Shown: positions 55,029 to 63,489 of the stretch, one piece after another
Position numbering within the stretch: the stretch's first letter is position 1
Layout: each line of letters opens with the position of its first letter
NCBI RefSeq assembly: GCF_008369125.1
Contig: NZ_VOAY01000001.1
Location: 992,001-1,056,000 of the forward strand
Source of the DNA: Allopusillimonas sp008369125
GTDB taxonomy: Bacteria > Pseudomonadota > Gammaproteobacteria > Burkholderiales > Burkholderiaceae_B
Direction: 5' to 3'
DNA length: 64,000 nucleotides
Notes under the pieces: model-generated
Databases searched by the model: none
Seen by the model: only the letters and a program-made list of their open reading frames with translations
What the model was told of the DNA's origin: nothing
Position numbers and translations under genes: made by a program

Positions 55029-57008
55029 ATGAATTATCGTCGAACCGGCACCGAACACCTAAGGCTATGCACTATTCAGGCTGGAGCTGCTGCATTGATT
55101 GTATTATCACCATCTGCACAGGCCCACGAGAACAACGTACCCACGTTATCCAACGTCGTCGTGACCGCCTCAGGGTTTGAGCAGATCATTGCTGACGCGC
55201 CGGCCTCCATTACTGTCATCCCAAAAGAGGAACTCGAGGGCAAGGCATACCGCAACGTCACCGATGCACTACAAGATATACCCGGTGTATCCATAGAAGG
55301 CGGCGCCGGCGGTAAACTTGAAAACACACGAGTCACAATTCGTGGCATGGGCGAAGAGTATGTGCTGTTTTTAGTAGACGGCAAGCCTTTGGGCGCATCA
55401 TCAGAGGCCTACTACAACGGATTTGGCGGCGGTACACAAGTAAACTGGTTGCCACCTGTATCGGCAGTCGAGCGCATAGAGGTAATCCGCGGACCTATGT
55501 CGTCGCTCTATGGCTCCAGTGCCCTGGGCGGCGTGATCAACGTGATCACCAAAAAAGTAACGGACACGTGGACAGGCAACGTCACCCTGGATGGCACATT
55601 GCAGCAGCATTCAGACTCAGGAGACTCCTACCAGGGCAAGTACTACCTGAGTGGGCCGTTGGTTCAAGACAGGCTTGGGTTGACGCTTTATGGCTCACGC
55701 TTTCAGCGCATGGAAGACAACATAGAGTCTGGATACGCCAAACAGCGCATCACCAGCAATAACGCAAGATTTGACTGGGTACTTAATGCTGACCATAGCC
55801 TGCAACTTGAGGCGGGTTTAACCAGTACTGACAATCTGCGCACCGAAAGATCGGGCACGCCTAGCGATATGGACAATAAACGTACCAACTACGGGCTGAC
55901 CCACGACTGGAAATGGGGCAAAAATAACAACACCAAAACCTATGTGCTAAACGAAGACGTCAAGATTAACAACGGTACAAATAAATCCGAGTACAAATCC
56001 ACCATTCTCAACACCAAGACCATTATCCCGCTCGATACACATATGATTTCAGTAGGCGCCGAGTACAAAACTGAAGAAACAGATCATGACGAGGGGCGCT
56101 TTCCTGGCTCTAAATCATTGAACCTGACGCGCTGGCAAACAGCACTTTTCGCAGAAGATGAGTACAACCTAACTGAAAATTTTGCGCTCACTGCCGGCAT
56201 TCGCTTCGATAAGAATGAGCATTACGGCAATCATGTGACACCACGGTTGTATGGTGTTTATCACTGGAACGATAACCTCGTGCTAAAGGGCGGTGTAAGC
56301 GGTGGTTATAAAACACCTACGCTGAAACAGGCCGATGAAAACATCGTCGAGCAGGCCGGGCGCGGTCGTTCATGGGACATGGGCAACTCTGACCTCAAAC
56401 CCGAAAGCAGCACAAACTACGAGCTTGGGTTTGCATGGAGTTCACCAGACGAACTGAGCTTCGGTGTTATGGCCTACCACACCAGGTTCAAGGACAAAAT
56501 AGGTAAGGATTACATCTGCAATACACCCGACGGTGCCCCGCCCTCTTGCACATATAACGGCGAGACCCGTTACAGCATTCAGCAATACACAAACCTGGAT
56601 GCCGCCACCTTGCAAGGTGTTGAGGCCACGTTTGGCATGCCGTTAGGGCCAGTCAGAATGACGACCAACTATACGTACTCTGACAGCGAGATTACCAGCG
56701 GTCAAAACGAAGGCAAACCACTGAACAACACACCACGCCACATGTTCAACATAGGCCTTGACTGGAAGCCAAGCAGCAAATTAGGGGTCTGGGGTAAGCT
56801 GAAATTCAAGAGCGACACCATAGACGGTGGTGAAGACCGGATTCCATCCTACACCTTGGTGGATGTCGGCACCACCTACAAGTTCAACCGCCATATCACC
56901 GGTTTTCTAGGCATCTACAACCTCCTGGACAAGCAGGTCGGCAGCGAACTGTATGGAAAAACGCTGGACGGCAGAAGATACTATGCCGGCGTGTCATTGG
57001 ATTTTTAA
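55029..57008 (+). CDS. TonB-dependent outer-membrane receptor (FepA/CirA-like)
   Basis: Outer-membrane siderophore or heme receptor, 659 residues. After a signal peptide (to QAHE) the TonB-box region is TLSNVVVTASGFEQI; the plug domain follows with ITVIPKEELEGKAYRNVTDA and the conserved RIEVIRGPMSSLYGSSALGG. The remainder is a 22-strand-type barrel ending in YAGVSLDF, where the terminal Phe is the outer-membrane signature. GAGGG precedes the ATG, and a Fur-like box is upstream. The ligand is unknown; the plug resembles the catecholate group. Confidence 0.92.
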   Translation: MNYRRTGTEHLRLCTIQAGAAALIVLSPSAQAHENNVPTLSNVVVTASGFEQIIADAPASITVIPKEELEGKAYRNVTDALQDIPGVSIEGGAGGKLENTRVTIRGMGEEYVLFLVDGKPLGASSEAYYNGFGGGTQVNWLPPVSAVERIEVIRGPMSSLYGSSALGGVINVITKKVTDTWTGNVTLDGTLQQHSDSGDSYQGKYYLSGPLVQDRLGLTLYGSRFQRMEDNIESGYAKQRITSNNARFDWVLNADHSLQLEAGLTSTDNLRTERSGTPSDMDNKRTNYGLTHDWKWGKNNNTKTYVLNEDVKINNGTNKSEYKSTILNTKTIIPLDTHMISVGAEYKTEETDHDEGRFPGSKSLNLTRWQTALFAEDEYNLTENFALTAGIRFDKNEHYGNHVTPRLYGVYHWNDNLVLKGGVSGGYKTPTLKQADENIVEQAGRGRSWDMGNSDLKPESSTNYELGFAWSSPDELSFGVMAYHTRFKDKIGKDYICNTPDGAPPSCTYNGETRYSIQQYTNLDAATLQGVEATFGMPLGPVRMTTNYTYSDSEITSGQNEGKPLNNTPRHMFNIGLDWKPSSKLGVWGKLKFKSDTIDGGEDRIPSYTLVDVGTTYKFNRHITGFLGIYNLLDKQVGSELYGKTLDGRRYYAGVSLDF

Positions 57009-57027
57009 CGTCGTTGACGCCTGACGG

Positions 57028-57043
57028 GCCGCTGCGCAGCGGC
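57028..57043. repeat. perfect 16-bp palindrome at the edge of a HipA remnant
   Basis: gccgctgcgcagcggc is fully self-complementary. It stands 20 bp after the receptor stop, where it could terminate transcription (no T-run), and it directly abuts the surviving part of a HipA-like gene. Confidence 0.5.
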
Positions 57044-57324
57044 TAGCACCGGCGTTCGATGCGACCTTCTTTGAAGGGCCAAATGGATATCATCAGATGG
57101 ATGTGATGGGCGAAGCACTGATGATCGACCGCACAGCGTTACTTCGCCTAGCCGAGGAGGCTGAAGTCTCGACAGCGGAAGCTAGCAAAATCATTGTTCG
57201 CATGTGCGACGTGGCCGGTCAGTTTGCCGCCATCGTTGGTAATCTTTACCCTGCTGCTATCACGCGAGACAGGCTGCACATAATACAAGGTCGCATCGAT
57301 CAGAACATTGCTCTGCTGCGCTAA
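57043..57324 (+). pseudogene. C-terminal remnant of a HipA-like kinase
   Basis: An uninterrupted frame of 94 codons reads LAPAFDATFFEGPNGYHQMD, then VMGEALMIDRTALLRLAEEA and further, ending in RIDQNIALLR. This matches the last quarter of HipA-type toxin kinases (LSPAYDLTFS...GYHQMDVxGEA). No start codon or ribosome-binding site lies before it; it begins right after a palindrome. A new short protein from an internal ATG (57097) cannot be excluded, but a dead fragment is more likely. Confidence 0.65.
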
Positions 57325-57527
57325 GGTTACGGCCAAGCAAGAGATATGGGGCAGCCATCTGCTATCGTCAGCCAATCCAAGGCTGCACCTTAAATCAACA
57401 GCGCCTTACCGAACAGGGCGTTGAATCAGAATCAGTGTGCCAGGCTTCGCGTGCCGCAGATGACTGTCAGCGTCGATGCAAAGCCAAGCCTATCCCTCAG
57501 AAAGGCTCCACCTGTGTTTGTACCGAC

Positions 57528-58382
57528 TCATTGCTTCGGCGCTGGTCTGTTAATAAGTTCGTCTCGGTTCAGATCGTTCAAATGCCCCCATTCTTTCGCA
57601 TCAAAGTTCTTCATTGATTGCACGGTTTTCTGATCCACATCGAGTATCAAATCGTCCTTGTCACCATTAACTTTGAATGCGGTGAGAGGAAATGCGAACA
57701 TCTTATCTTTCGAAAACCAGCTCGGATCGAAAGCGAGCACAACATAATCCACCTTATTGCCCTGTACGTTAAGAACCAGATCGTTGATTTTTCCGATACT
57801 CTTTTTGTCACGACTGTCAACGTCTTTCCCGAGCAACTTACTGGCTCGCATTGATCGAAAATCACCAGCGGGCGGGTTGAGACCATAGTTGTTGTCAAGT
57901 TCTAACACGTAGCGACTGTTCTCGAGTGCTTTCTGCCAGTCAGCTTTGCTGACTGCTGCTTTGTCGAGCTGGGCGCGCGTAAGCTCCTTATAAACCAGGG
58001 GCTTATCGTCGGCTACGTAGGAGAAAGCGCTGAGCGGCACGGCAAATAACTTATCTGATTTCAGAAAGCCGGGATCAAATTCGAGTATTGCGTAGCGCAC
58101 CTCGGCCGTACTCACGTTAACAATCAAGTCTTTGATCTTACCTACATTTTTACCATCTGCGCCTTGCACGTGCATTCCAATAAACTTACTGGCGCGCACC
58201 GCGCTCTGTTTTTGGGCGACTGAGGCCGTCGTTGCTGAGGATGTGGACGTAGGCGAGGTATCTGCCGTCGAGGTCTGGGCGAACGTAACCACTGAAAAGG
58301 TCGCCATGGATAAGGCGATTGCGCTCATTCGCAATGCATGGGGAAAATGTCGATCAGTAAAAAGAGGTTTGGGCGATGGCAT
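57528..58382 (-). CDS. exported protein with two PRC-barrel domains
   Basis: Exported protein of about 284 residues. ATG 58382 has AGGAG seven bases upstream; the signal peptide ends near TFAQT and is followed by a Thr/Ser/Ala-rich linker. Two PRC-barrel domains follow as an internal duplication: KFIGMHVQGADGKNVGKIKD (from about residue 80) and KLLGKDVDSRDKKSIGKIND (from about residue 190). PRC-barrel proteins are involved in envelope or RNA-related processes; nothing specific can be assigned. An earlier in-frame start lacks signal features. Confidence 0.82.
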   Translation of the reverse strand: MPSPKPLFTDRHFPHALRMSAIALSMATFSVVTFAQTSTADTSPTSTSSATTASVAQKQSAVRASKFIGMHVQGADGKNVGKIKDLIVNVSTAEVRYAILEFDPGFLKSDKLFAVPLSAFSYVADDKPLVYKELTRAQLDKAAVSKADWQKALENSRYVLELDNNYGLNPPAGDFRSMRASKLLGKDVDSRDKKSIGKINDLVLNVQGNKVDYVVLAFDPSWFSKDKMFAFPLTAFKVNGDKDDLILDVDQKTVQSMKNFDAKEWGHLNDLNRDELINRPAPKQ

Positions 58383-58613
58383 GAAAAATCTCCTGTTAGA
58401 TGGAAAACTCAAGTCTGCGCGAGCTTCACGACTTGCGGAGTGATGTACCTGATCATCTCCACATTCTCTATTCACGCTCATTGTGCAAGCAAGAAACATG
58501 CCTGGGTCGAGCAATCGATTTTTGGTAAGTGCTCATTACGGTGATAAGTTTGCACAACGTATTCCCGCCCTCAGAAAACCAACGCGAGAAACTGCCACCC
58601 AAACCGCGGTGCG

Positions 58614-59933
58614 TTATGCATGCCCTGCAGAATCATCGTCGGCTTTAAGCGTTCTGACTGCTGGCCCCGGGTCGCAGGTATCAGCGTCAATGGCACCATG
58701 GAAACGGTCATCGGTGCTTGCGATAGACGCAGGGCAGTTGACCTTGCCGGCCCAGATTGCGCCCAGTGTTATCAGTGACGGCCAGCGTGTTAACGGTATC
58801 AGTAAAGCAGCAGAGGTTGCCGGTCGCATCGCCACGTATGCAAAGGTACTCGCAAGTCGCATGCGCGGTACGAACTTCTTGCGCCATTGGGCTGCGTAAT
58901 CGTTGCAGACCGCGCGTTGCCAAGTTGTACTGACACTCGCAGCATTCGTTTGCCCGGCTTGCATCAGTTTTTCACAAAGCAACCAGGCAGACTGTAATGC
59001 CATACTCATGCCTTCGCCAATGATGGGGTGCGCTTCTCCAGCTGCGTTTCCGATACGAAAGACCGTTTCCTCGCTCTTCAGGCGTATCCCGGGCGCGAGG
59101 GGGCCAGATGCCATCCAAGTACCTTGGCGCATTGCACCGAGCAACGCGTCCTCTACGCCGCGGCATTCACGCTTGAGCATTGCTTCAATCACTTCACCGG
59201 CGGGTTTGCCGGGTGCCGAGCGGCGCAATGCATCAAGGCGATCAGCGCGAACACAGCAGGCCAGCGTTGTGAGGCCATCGCCTGCAAGCACCATGCCGCC
59301 ATATCCGCCATGAAATAGCAGTACGGGTAGTAGTCCGGGAGTCAATGACGCCCCACTGAAATTGGCCTTGAACGCCAGCAGATCACTGTCGCTACGGGCC
59401 AGCCGCTGCTCCTCCCGATCTGCAGGCAGTGGCTCCCAAGAACCGTGGGCAAGAATCACCACGGGAGCTTCAAGAATGACCCGCTCATTCGATCCGGATT
59501 TCCGTGCCGTGCAACGATGCAACCCTGATGCGTCATCGATTTTTTGGACTGCCCACGGTTGAAATACTTCTGCACCAACGGCATGTGCACGTTCAAGCAA
59601 CATCGTGTCGAGAACTTCCCGACCCAGCGCCCTGCCCCACGCGTACCGGGAGTCCGGGGCCAACGGTAGATCAGCCAAGATGGTGCGCGCACCGCGCATT
59701 ACGGCGGTCTGACGCAACTCGGGTCCGGCACGGGCAATGAACTCAGGTCCGATACCCAAGGCATGCAAAAGAGGCAGATTGCTTGCAGCGACACATTCAC
59801 CACATACTTTACGGCGTGGGAAGGCCTGTTTTTCAATTAATGCGACCGACCATCCTGCTTGGGCCAACAGAATGGCGGCACTTGATCCTGCCGGCCCGGC
59901 ACCAACAACAATCGCATCGAAATCGGTTTTCAC
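58614..59933 (-). CDS. FAD-dependent oxidoreductase of the type III PKS operon
   Basis: Flavoprotein, 439 residues, of the geranylgeranyl-reductase/PHBH-like hydroxylase group. The FAD fold opens with AIVVGAGPAGSSAAILLAQA, with KVCGECVAAS following, and the second FAD loop is IGNAAGEAHPIIGEGMSMAL (cf. GDAA..PxxGEG). The start is GTG, overlapping the methyltransferase stop by 4 bp. It is the third gene of the PKS operon, probably oxidising the polyketide phenol, as SrsC does in the known srsABC phenolic-lipid pathway. Substrate inferred from that gene order. Confidence 0.85.
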   Translation of the reverse strand: MKTDFDAIVVGAGPAGSSAAILLAQAGWSVALIEKQAFPRRKVCGECVAASNLPLLHALGIGPEFIARAGPELRQTAVMRGARTILADLPLAPDSRYAWGRALGREVLDTMLLERAHAVGAEVFQPWAVQKIDDASGLHRCTARKSGSNERVILEAPVVILAHGSWEPLPADREEQRLARSDSDLLAFKANFSGASLTPGLLPVLLFHGGYGGMVLAGDGLTTLACCVRADRLDALRRSAPGKPAGEVIEAMLKRECRGVEDALLGAMRQGTWMASGPLAPGIRLKSEETVFRIGNAAGEAHPIIGEGMSMALQSAWLLCEKLMQAGQTNAASVSTTWQRAVCNDYAAQWRKKFVPRMRLASTFAYVAMRPATSAALLIPLTRWPSLITLGAIWAGKVNCPASIASTDDRFHGAIDADTCDPGPAVRTLKADDDSAGHA

Positions 59934-60697
59934 GAGCGCGCATCCGCACGCAAACCACGTGTTCTGGCTGCGTAAAAGCAGTGGCTAAAAAGACCGGCAG
60001 GGTATTCCTCAAGAACCCAGTCGTCTTCTCCCACTGGCCAGAGCGTACACAGTTCTCTGTTGCGAAACCCTGCCCGCACACTGAGCACAGCATCTTGCCG
60101 CGTTACCGCATTGGCGCCCACTGCGCCCACCAAGTGGCTTCCAGCCAACGCGAACCAGCTCCGGTTGGGTTCGCAAGCAATAAAGTGATTTGAACGTGCG
60201 GCCACTGCGTCCAACAACAAGACCAACTGCGGATCGTCGAAATGGTGCAGAAAGAGGTTGCTGACAATCAGATCCCAGTGTGCTGTACCGGAGATCAATT
60301 GCGCCATGAATTCGGGCTTAGCCCAGTCGAGCACATCGCACACCTGTGCCGAAACACGCCAACCAGCGTTGGCATAGCCCTGCTCAGTGGTCGTCTCCAG
60401 CAAGTTATGCTGATCCAACAGCGTCAGGGAAACAGCTGGCCACAGGCCTTGGAGTGCACGGGCAACACCCAACATCAAGCTGCCGTCTCCAGCGCCAATT
60501 TCCAGCACTTGCAACCGTGGCGACGATGAAGAGACCGAGCGCTGCCATGAAATTTTACGCAGCGCGTCAAGCAATATCGTCTCTGTGCGCATGATCCTGT
60601 GCAAACGCCGCAGGTCTCTGCGTGAACGTTGCGCCCTCGGGTCTTGCATGTCTAAATCGTCCAACAACTCAGGAACAACTGTTCGTATCAGCGTCAT
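59930..60697 (-). CDS. SAM-dependent methyltransferase of the type III PKS operon
   Basis: Methyltransferase, 255 residues, class I fold. SAM-binding motif I is VLEIGAGDGSLMLGVA; motif post-I ends LTLLDQHNL, and the catalytic-side segment is WDLIVSNLFLHHFDD. The start overlaps the PKS stop by one base and has AAGG upstream. In related phenolic-lipid operons the equivalent (SrsB) methylates the polyketide ring or oxygen; target position here unknown. Confidence 0.85.
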   Translation of the reverse strand: MTLIRTVVPELLDDLDMQDPRAQRSRRDLRRLHRIMRTETILLDALRKISWQRSVSSSSPRLQVLEIGAGDGSLMLGVARALQGLWPAVSLTLLDQHNLLETTTEQGYANAGWRVSAQVCDVLDWAKPEFMAQLISGTAHWDLIVSNLFLHHFDDPQLVLLLDAVAARSNHFIACEPNRSWFALAGSHLVGAVGANAVTRQDAVLSVRAGFRNRELCTLWPVGEDDWVLEEYPAGLFSHCFYAARTRGLRADARS

Positions 60698-61833
60698 TAC
60701 CGAACCTTTAGCAATGCTCCATGGCAGCTAAAGCCTGCGCCAAAGGAGGACAGCCACCAGTAACCACTGGGCGCACTGTCGGCCAGCGCGGCCTGAAGGA
60801 CAAAATAGACGAATGCGCTAGAGAGGTTGCCGTAACTACGCAGTATGTCGCTGCTGTAGCGCAAGTCTGAACTTTGCAAGGGGAAGTGGAGTTCGACAGC
60901 TTTCAAGACGTCGCGCCCACCTGCATGCATGATCCATGTGTTGACATCATGCGAATGTAGACCCGCGCGTTGCAACACCGTGTGCAGCACGTTCAGGGCA
61001 TGCTCAGCAGCCAGCGCAGGTACCGCTCGCGTGAGCACATTGCGCAGCATGCCGCGGCGTGTTTCGAACTTGAGCACGTCACGATGAGACGGCTTTACCA
61101 CGGAACTGCTGTCTACCCACTCAATTTGACGTGTGCCCGTGGTCGTGCTCGCGTTCGTGCCCGTGGTCGTCCCCTTGGTCGTGCTCGCGTTCGAGCTTCG
61201 CGACAGCACGGCGGCACCTGCACCGTCGCCAAACAGGCAAGCGCTCACAATGACCCCGGGGTCATTGTCAAGATACATCGCAGCACTGCTAACCTCGACG
61301 CATACCGACAAGACATGCGCACAAGAGCCCGTTGCCAGTAGTGCCCTGCCAAGTTGCATGTTTGGCAGCGCTGCCGCACAACCCTGCCCCACCAGATCGT
61401 AAGCCTGAACATCAGCACGCAGACCCAGCCCCTCTACGACGTAACCAGACAGCCCTGGGCAAAGATAGCCAGTGCAGGTGCTCACCACTACAGCGTCAAT
61501 GTCATTTGCACTGATTTTTGCAGCGCTCAGGGCACGTGATCCGGCGGAAACTGCTAACTTGGGTGCATGGTAGAGAAAACGCCGCGCCAGCGTGTCGGGA
61601 TCGATGTGGAAAACCTCGTCTAATGAATCTAACGCAAGATGCCGCACCTCGATGCCGTTTTCGTGTTCGAGTACGGTTTGCGCGATGAAGCGTGAGCGCG
61701 CGTCCAGTCGATTGAACCATGCAGACTGTTCAAACGCGAGCAGGCATTGCGCCTTGGTATAACGCGTCGCGGGGACAGCCGTTCCAACTCCGCGAATGTA
61801 CATGCTGCCAGAAGCGGGCACGAATTCCTTCAT
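60697..61833 (-). CDS. type III polyketide synthase
   Basis: Chalcone/stilbene-synthase-type enzyme, 378 residues. The catalytic triad can be placed: Cys120 in VVVSTCTGYLCPG, His303 in WIMHAGGRDVLKA and Asn336 in LRSYGNLSSAF; the cyclisation loop reads SSFGAGFSCHGA. Residues about 214-235 form a Ser/Thr/Asn/Gly insert made by a DNA repeat. It uses an acyl-CoA starter and malonyl-CoA to make pyrones or resorcinols; product is inferred from gene order (PKS, methyltransferase, flavoenzyme). The ATG has AGGTG upstream; a later ATG at 61803 is possible. Confidence 0.92.
   Translation of the reverse strand: MKEFVPASGSMYIRGVGTAVPATRYTKAQCLLAFEQSAWFNRLDARSRFIAQTVLEHENGIEVRHLALDSLDEVFHIDPDTLARRFLYHAPKLAVSAGSRALSAAKISANDIDAVVVSTCTGYLCPGLSGYVVEGLGLRADVQAYDLVGQGCAAALPNMQLGRALLATGSCAHVLSVCVEVSSAAMYLDNDPGVIVSACLFGDGAGAAVLSRSSNASTTKGTTTGTNASTTTGTRQIEWVDSSSVVKPSHRDVLKFETRRGMLRNVLTRAVPALAAEHALNVLHTVLQRAGLHSHDVNTWIMHAGGRDVLKAVELHFPLQSSDLRYSSDILRSYGNLSSAFVYFVLQAALADSAPSGYWWLSSFGAGFSCHGALLKVR
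61133..61192 (-). repeat. short tandem repeats inside the PKS gene
   Basis: A 24-bp unit (61133-61156, gtgcccgtggtcgtgctcgc and ttc) is repeated as a 36-bp variant (61157-61192) containing an inner copy of the ggtcgtgctcgcgttc part. They encode a Thr/Asn/Ser/Gly run at residues 214-233. Units are codon multiples. Confidence 0.75.
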
Positions 61834-62056
61834 GTGTCGACACCTATGTAGGACGCATTAAAGTAGCTGCAGTGACGCTTATTCATAACGCATAATACAG
61901 CCATAACAATGGATGCCCATAGGTTGGCGCTTGTTGCGAGGTTATGACGAACAGGCTCTGACTGAGGTGACAGCCCGGCAGGTCGACATGATGCCGATTG
62001 GCTTGAGCAAAGCACTAAAGATAATAAATGCTGTAGTTCATTTTTTGTCTTGATGG

Positions 62057-62343
62057 TTGGTACAACAGCCTTGGATCAAAAAAATGATGAGAGATCCGGC
62101 CGTAAGTGCCGAGTATGAACGCATCGAGCACGAGGAAATGCCAATGTTGGACACCATCCTCAAGGCCCGCGCTGAAGCCGGGCTTACACGGGCCCAGGTA
62201 GCCGAACGCATGGGTACCAAAGCTCCGGCGCCGTGGCACGACTGGAAAATGCGCTAATAACTGGCAAGCATTCCCCGTCGATTGCTACGCTTCAGAAGTA
62301 TGCAGCCGCCCTGGGCAAGAAGCTGGAAGTACGATTCAGCTGA
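62057..62343 (+). pseudogene. frameshifted XRE/HigA-type antitoxin gene
   Basis: Frame one encodes MRDPAVSAEYERIEHEE, then ARAEAGLTRAQVAERMGTKA, the usual opening of HigA-like helix-turn-helix antitoxins. It stops at about 62255. In the next frame the missing end is intact: VARLENALITGKHSPSIATL and QKYAAALGKKLEVRFS to 62343. Deleting one base at about 62231 (ctccggcgccgtgg) would restore AERMGTKAPAVARLENAL. No toxin gene is seen upstream. A broken antitoxin. Confidence 0.7.
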
Positions 62344-62514
62344 TAAGACCGTGATTGGCAAACGTACTGCTTCGTAGTGAGCATCGGTAGCTCCGAATTA
62401 GATGTAACGCGAACGCTTGCTCGCGCACATCTCAATTGAGATACCGCAGCACAACAGTGTTCTAGAAACAAAAGTACTTTGCACTACACCTAAAATATAT
62501 AAATCACTTTAAAT

Positions 62515-62775
62515 AACCAATGTAATATATTAATTTATAATGGTTTTTTTAAAACATCCACTCCCACTAAATTATCAATAACCAAATAAAACCATTGATT
62601 TCATTCAGCTAATCTTTAAAACTGTCGCCAATACCATCCAAAATAGCATCCCAAGAAACCAGCCTCACATTGCTTGAGGCTGCTTGCCGTTGCCAGGGCT
62701 TTTAGCGAATATCGGGTTCTCGTATACAAATGAGGTTTTTGTGAGCAAATGGCACATCGTGGTATTGGATTGGGT
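62515..62775 (+). repeat. left copy of a long imperfect direct repeat
   Basis: Matches the segment near 63490-63765 over its length at an offset of about 988 bp. The best part, 62690-62732, agrees at 40 of 43 positions with 63678-63720. A second block, at about 62591-62660, is more diverged. It includes a small hairpin, agcctca/tgaggct, at 62661-62681 that the other copy lacks. No gene is supported in the stretch. Confidence 0.65.
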
Positions 62776-62853
62776 CTTTTACGTAGGAGCTTCCCTCTAT
62801 GCCTATGAAAAAGTATGATTAAGTATGAATTCCCAACTCAAAGGTACCTAACA

Positions 62854-63135
62854 ATGACTACGATCGAACGACTGACTGTGACCATGCCCAAGGAAATGGC
62901 TGCCACGCTCAAAAGCGCCGTGGAAATGGGCGATTATGCATCGACCAGCGAGGTTATCCGTGAAGCACTGCGAGACTGGTCATTTAAACGCCAACTCATG
63001 CTTGATCAGTTGACTGCACTCAAGCAAGATATCGACAAGGGCTTGGCTGATGTAGCCTCTGGCCGTACAAGAGAATTTGATGCTCAACGAATCGCCGAGC
63101 GAGGGAGAAAGCTATTAGCCGCACGCTCCACCTAA
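62854..63135 (+). CDS. ParD-like ribbon-helix-helix antitoxin
   Basis: DNA-binding antitoxin, about 93 residues. RLTVTMPKEMAATLKSAVEM opens the ribbon-helix-helix, followed by DYASTSEVIREALRDWSFKR, the typical dimer helix of ParD. The C-terminal tail (ADVASGRTREFDAQRIAERG) would bind the toxin. ATG 62854 is chosen to give MTTIERLTVTMP; an upstream start at 62815 adds 13 unlike residues. The toxin gene that should follow is cut short, so this is an orphan antitoxin. Confidence 0.78.
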   Translation: MTTIERLTVTMPKEMAATLKSAVEMGDYASTSEVIREALRDWSFKRQLMLDQLTALKQDIDKGLADVASGRTREFDAQRIAERGRKLLAARST

Positions 63136-63203
63136 CCGAAAGTGCTGAAGCAGACCTATCGTGTATTGCACGGTGCCCGAGATATATCGCGAATCATGGC
63201 TAA
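63114..63203 (+). pseudogene. truncated ParE-like toxin remnant
   Basis: The frame after (and 22 bp overlapping) the antitoxin end reads ISRTLHLTESAEADLSCIAR before losing similarity. ParE toxins begin with RLTxxAEADLxxI, and GAGGGAGAAAG lies at the normal ribosome-binding distance, but the first codon is ATT where a start would be. A stop follows after 29 codons, leaving a third of a toxin at most. Confidence 0.6.
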
Positions 63204-63328
63204 AGGTGGATTTAGCTGATCAAGTTATGGCGATAGTTTTCACCCACATTTCGTACCCTACCCAACCATCAGCCAGGGCGGCCCTGAAATAAACGGTGCC
63301 TATACTATGGACGCGTCCCGGAGCCTCT

Positions 63329-63445
63329 ATGAACAACGAGCCGTTATCAGAGGTGATGCGTATTCGCCTGACCTCCAGTCAGCATCAGCGTCTTTCCGAA
63401 GCAGCCGCTCTATCTGGTCTGAACCTGTCGGATTACGTTCGCTGA
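63329..63445 (+). pseudogene. short ribbon-helix-helix fragment (TacA/MobC-like)
   Basis: A 38-residue frame, MRIRLTSSQHQRLSEAAALS, then GLNLSDYVR, resembles the first half of ribbon-helix-helix proteins such as DUF1778/TacA antitoxins or MobC accessory proteins. The normal second half is missing. It is likely a cut gene end rather than a functional peptide. Confidence 0.5.
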
Positions 63446-63489
63446 TGATTGATGATAGCCTACATAACTTGACATAAATATTTTATAAT

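Noticed and set aside
62661..62681. Small hairpin agcctca/tgaggct as a terminator
   Set aside because: It is only in one repeat copy and no gene ends nearby; kept as part of the repeat.
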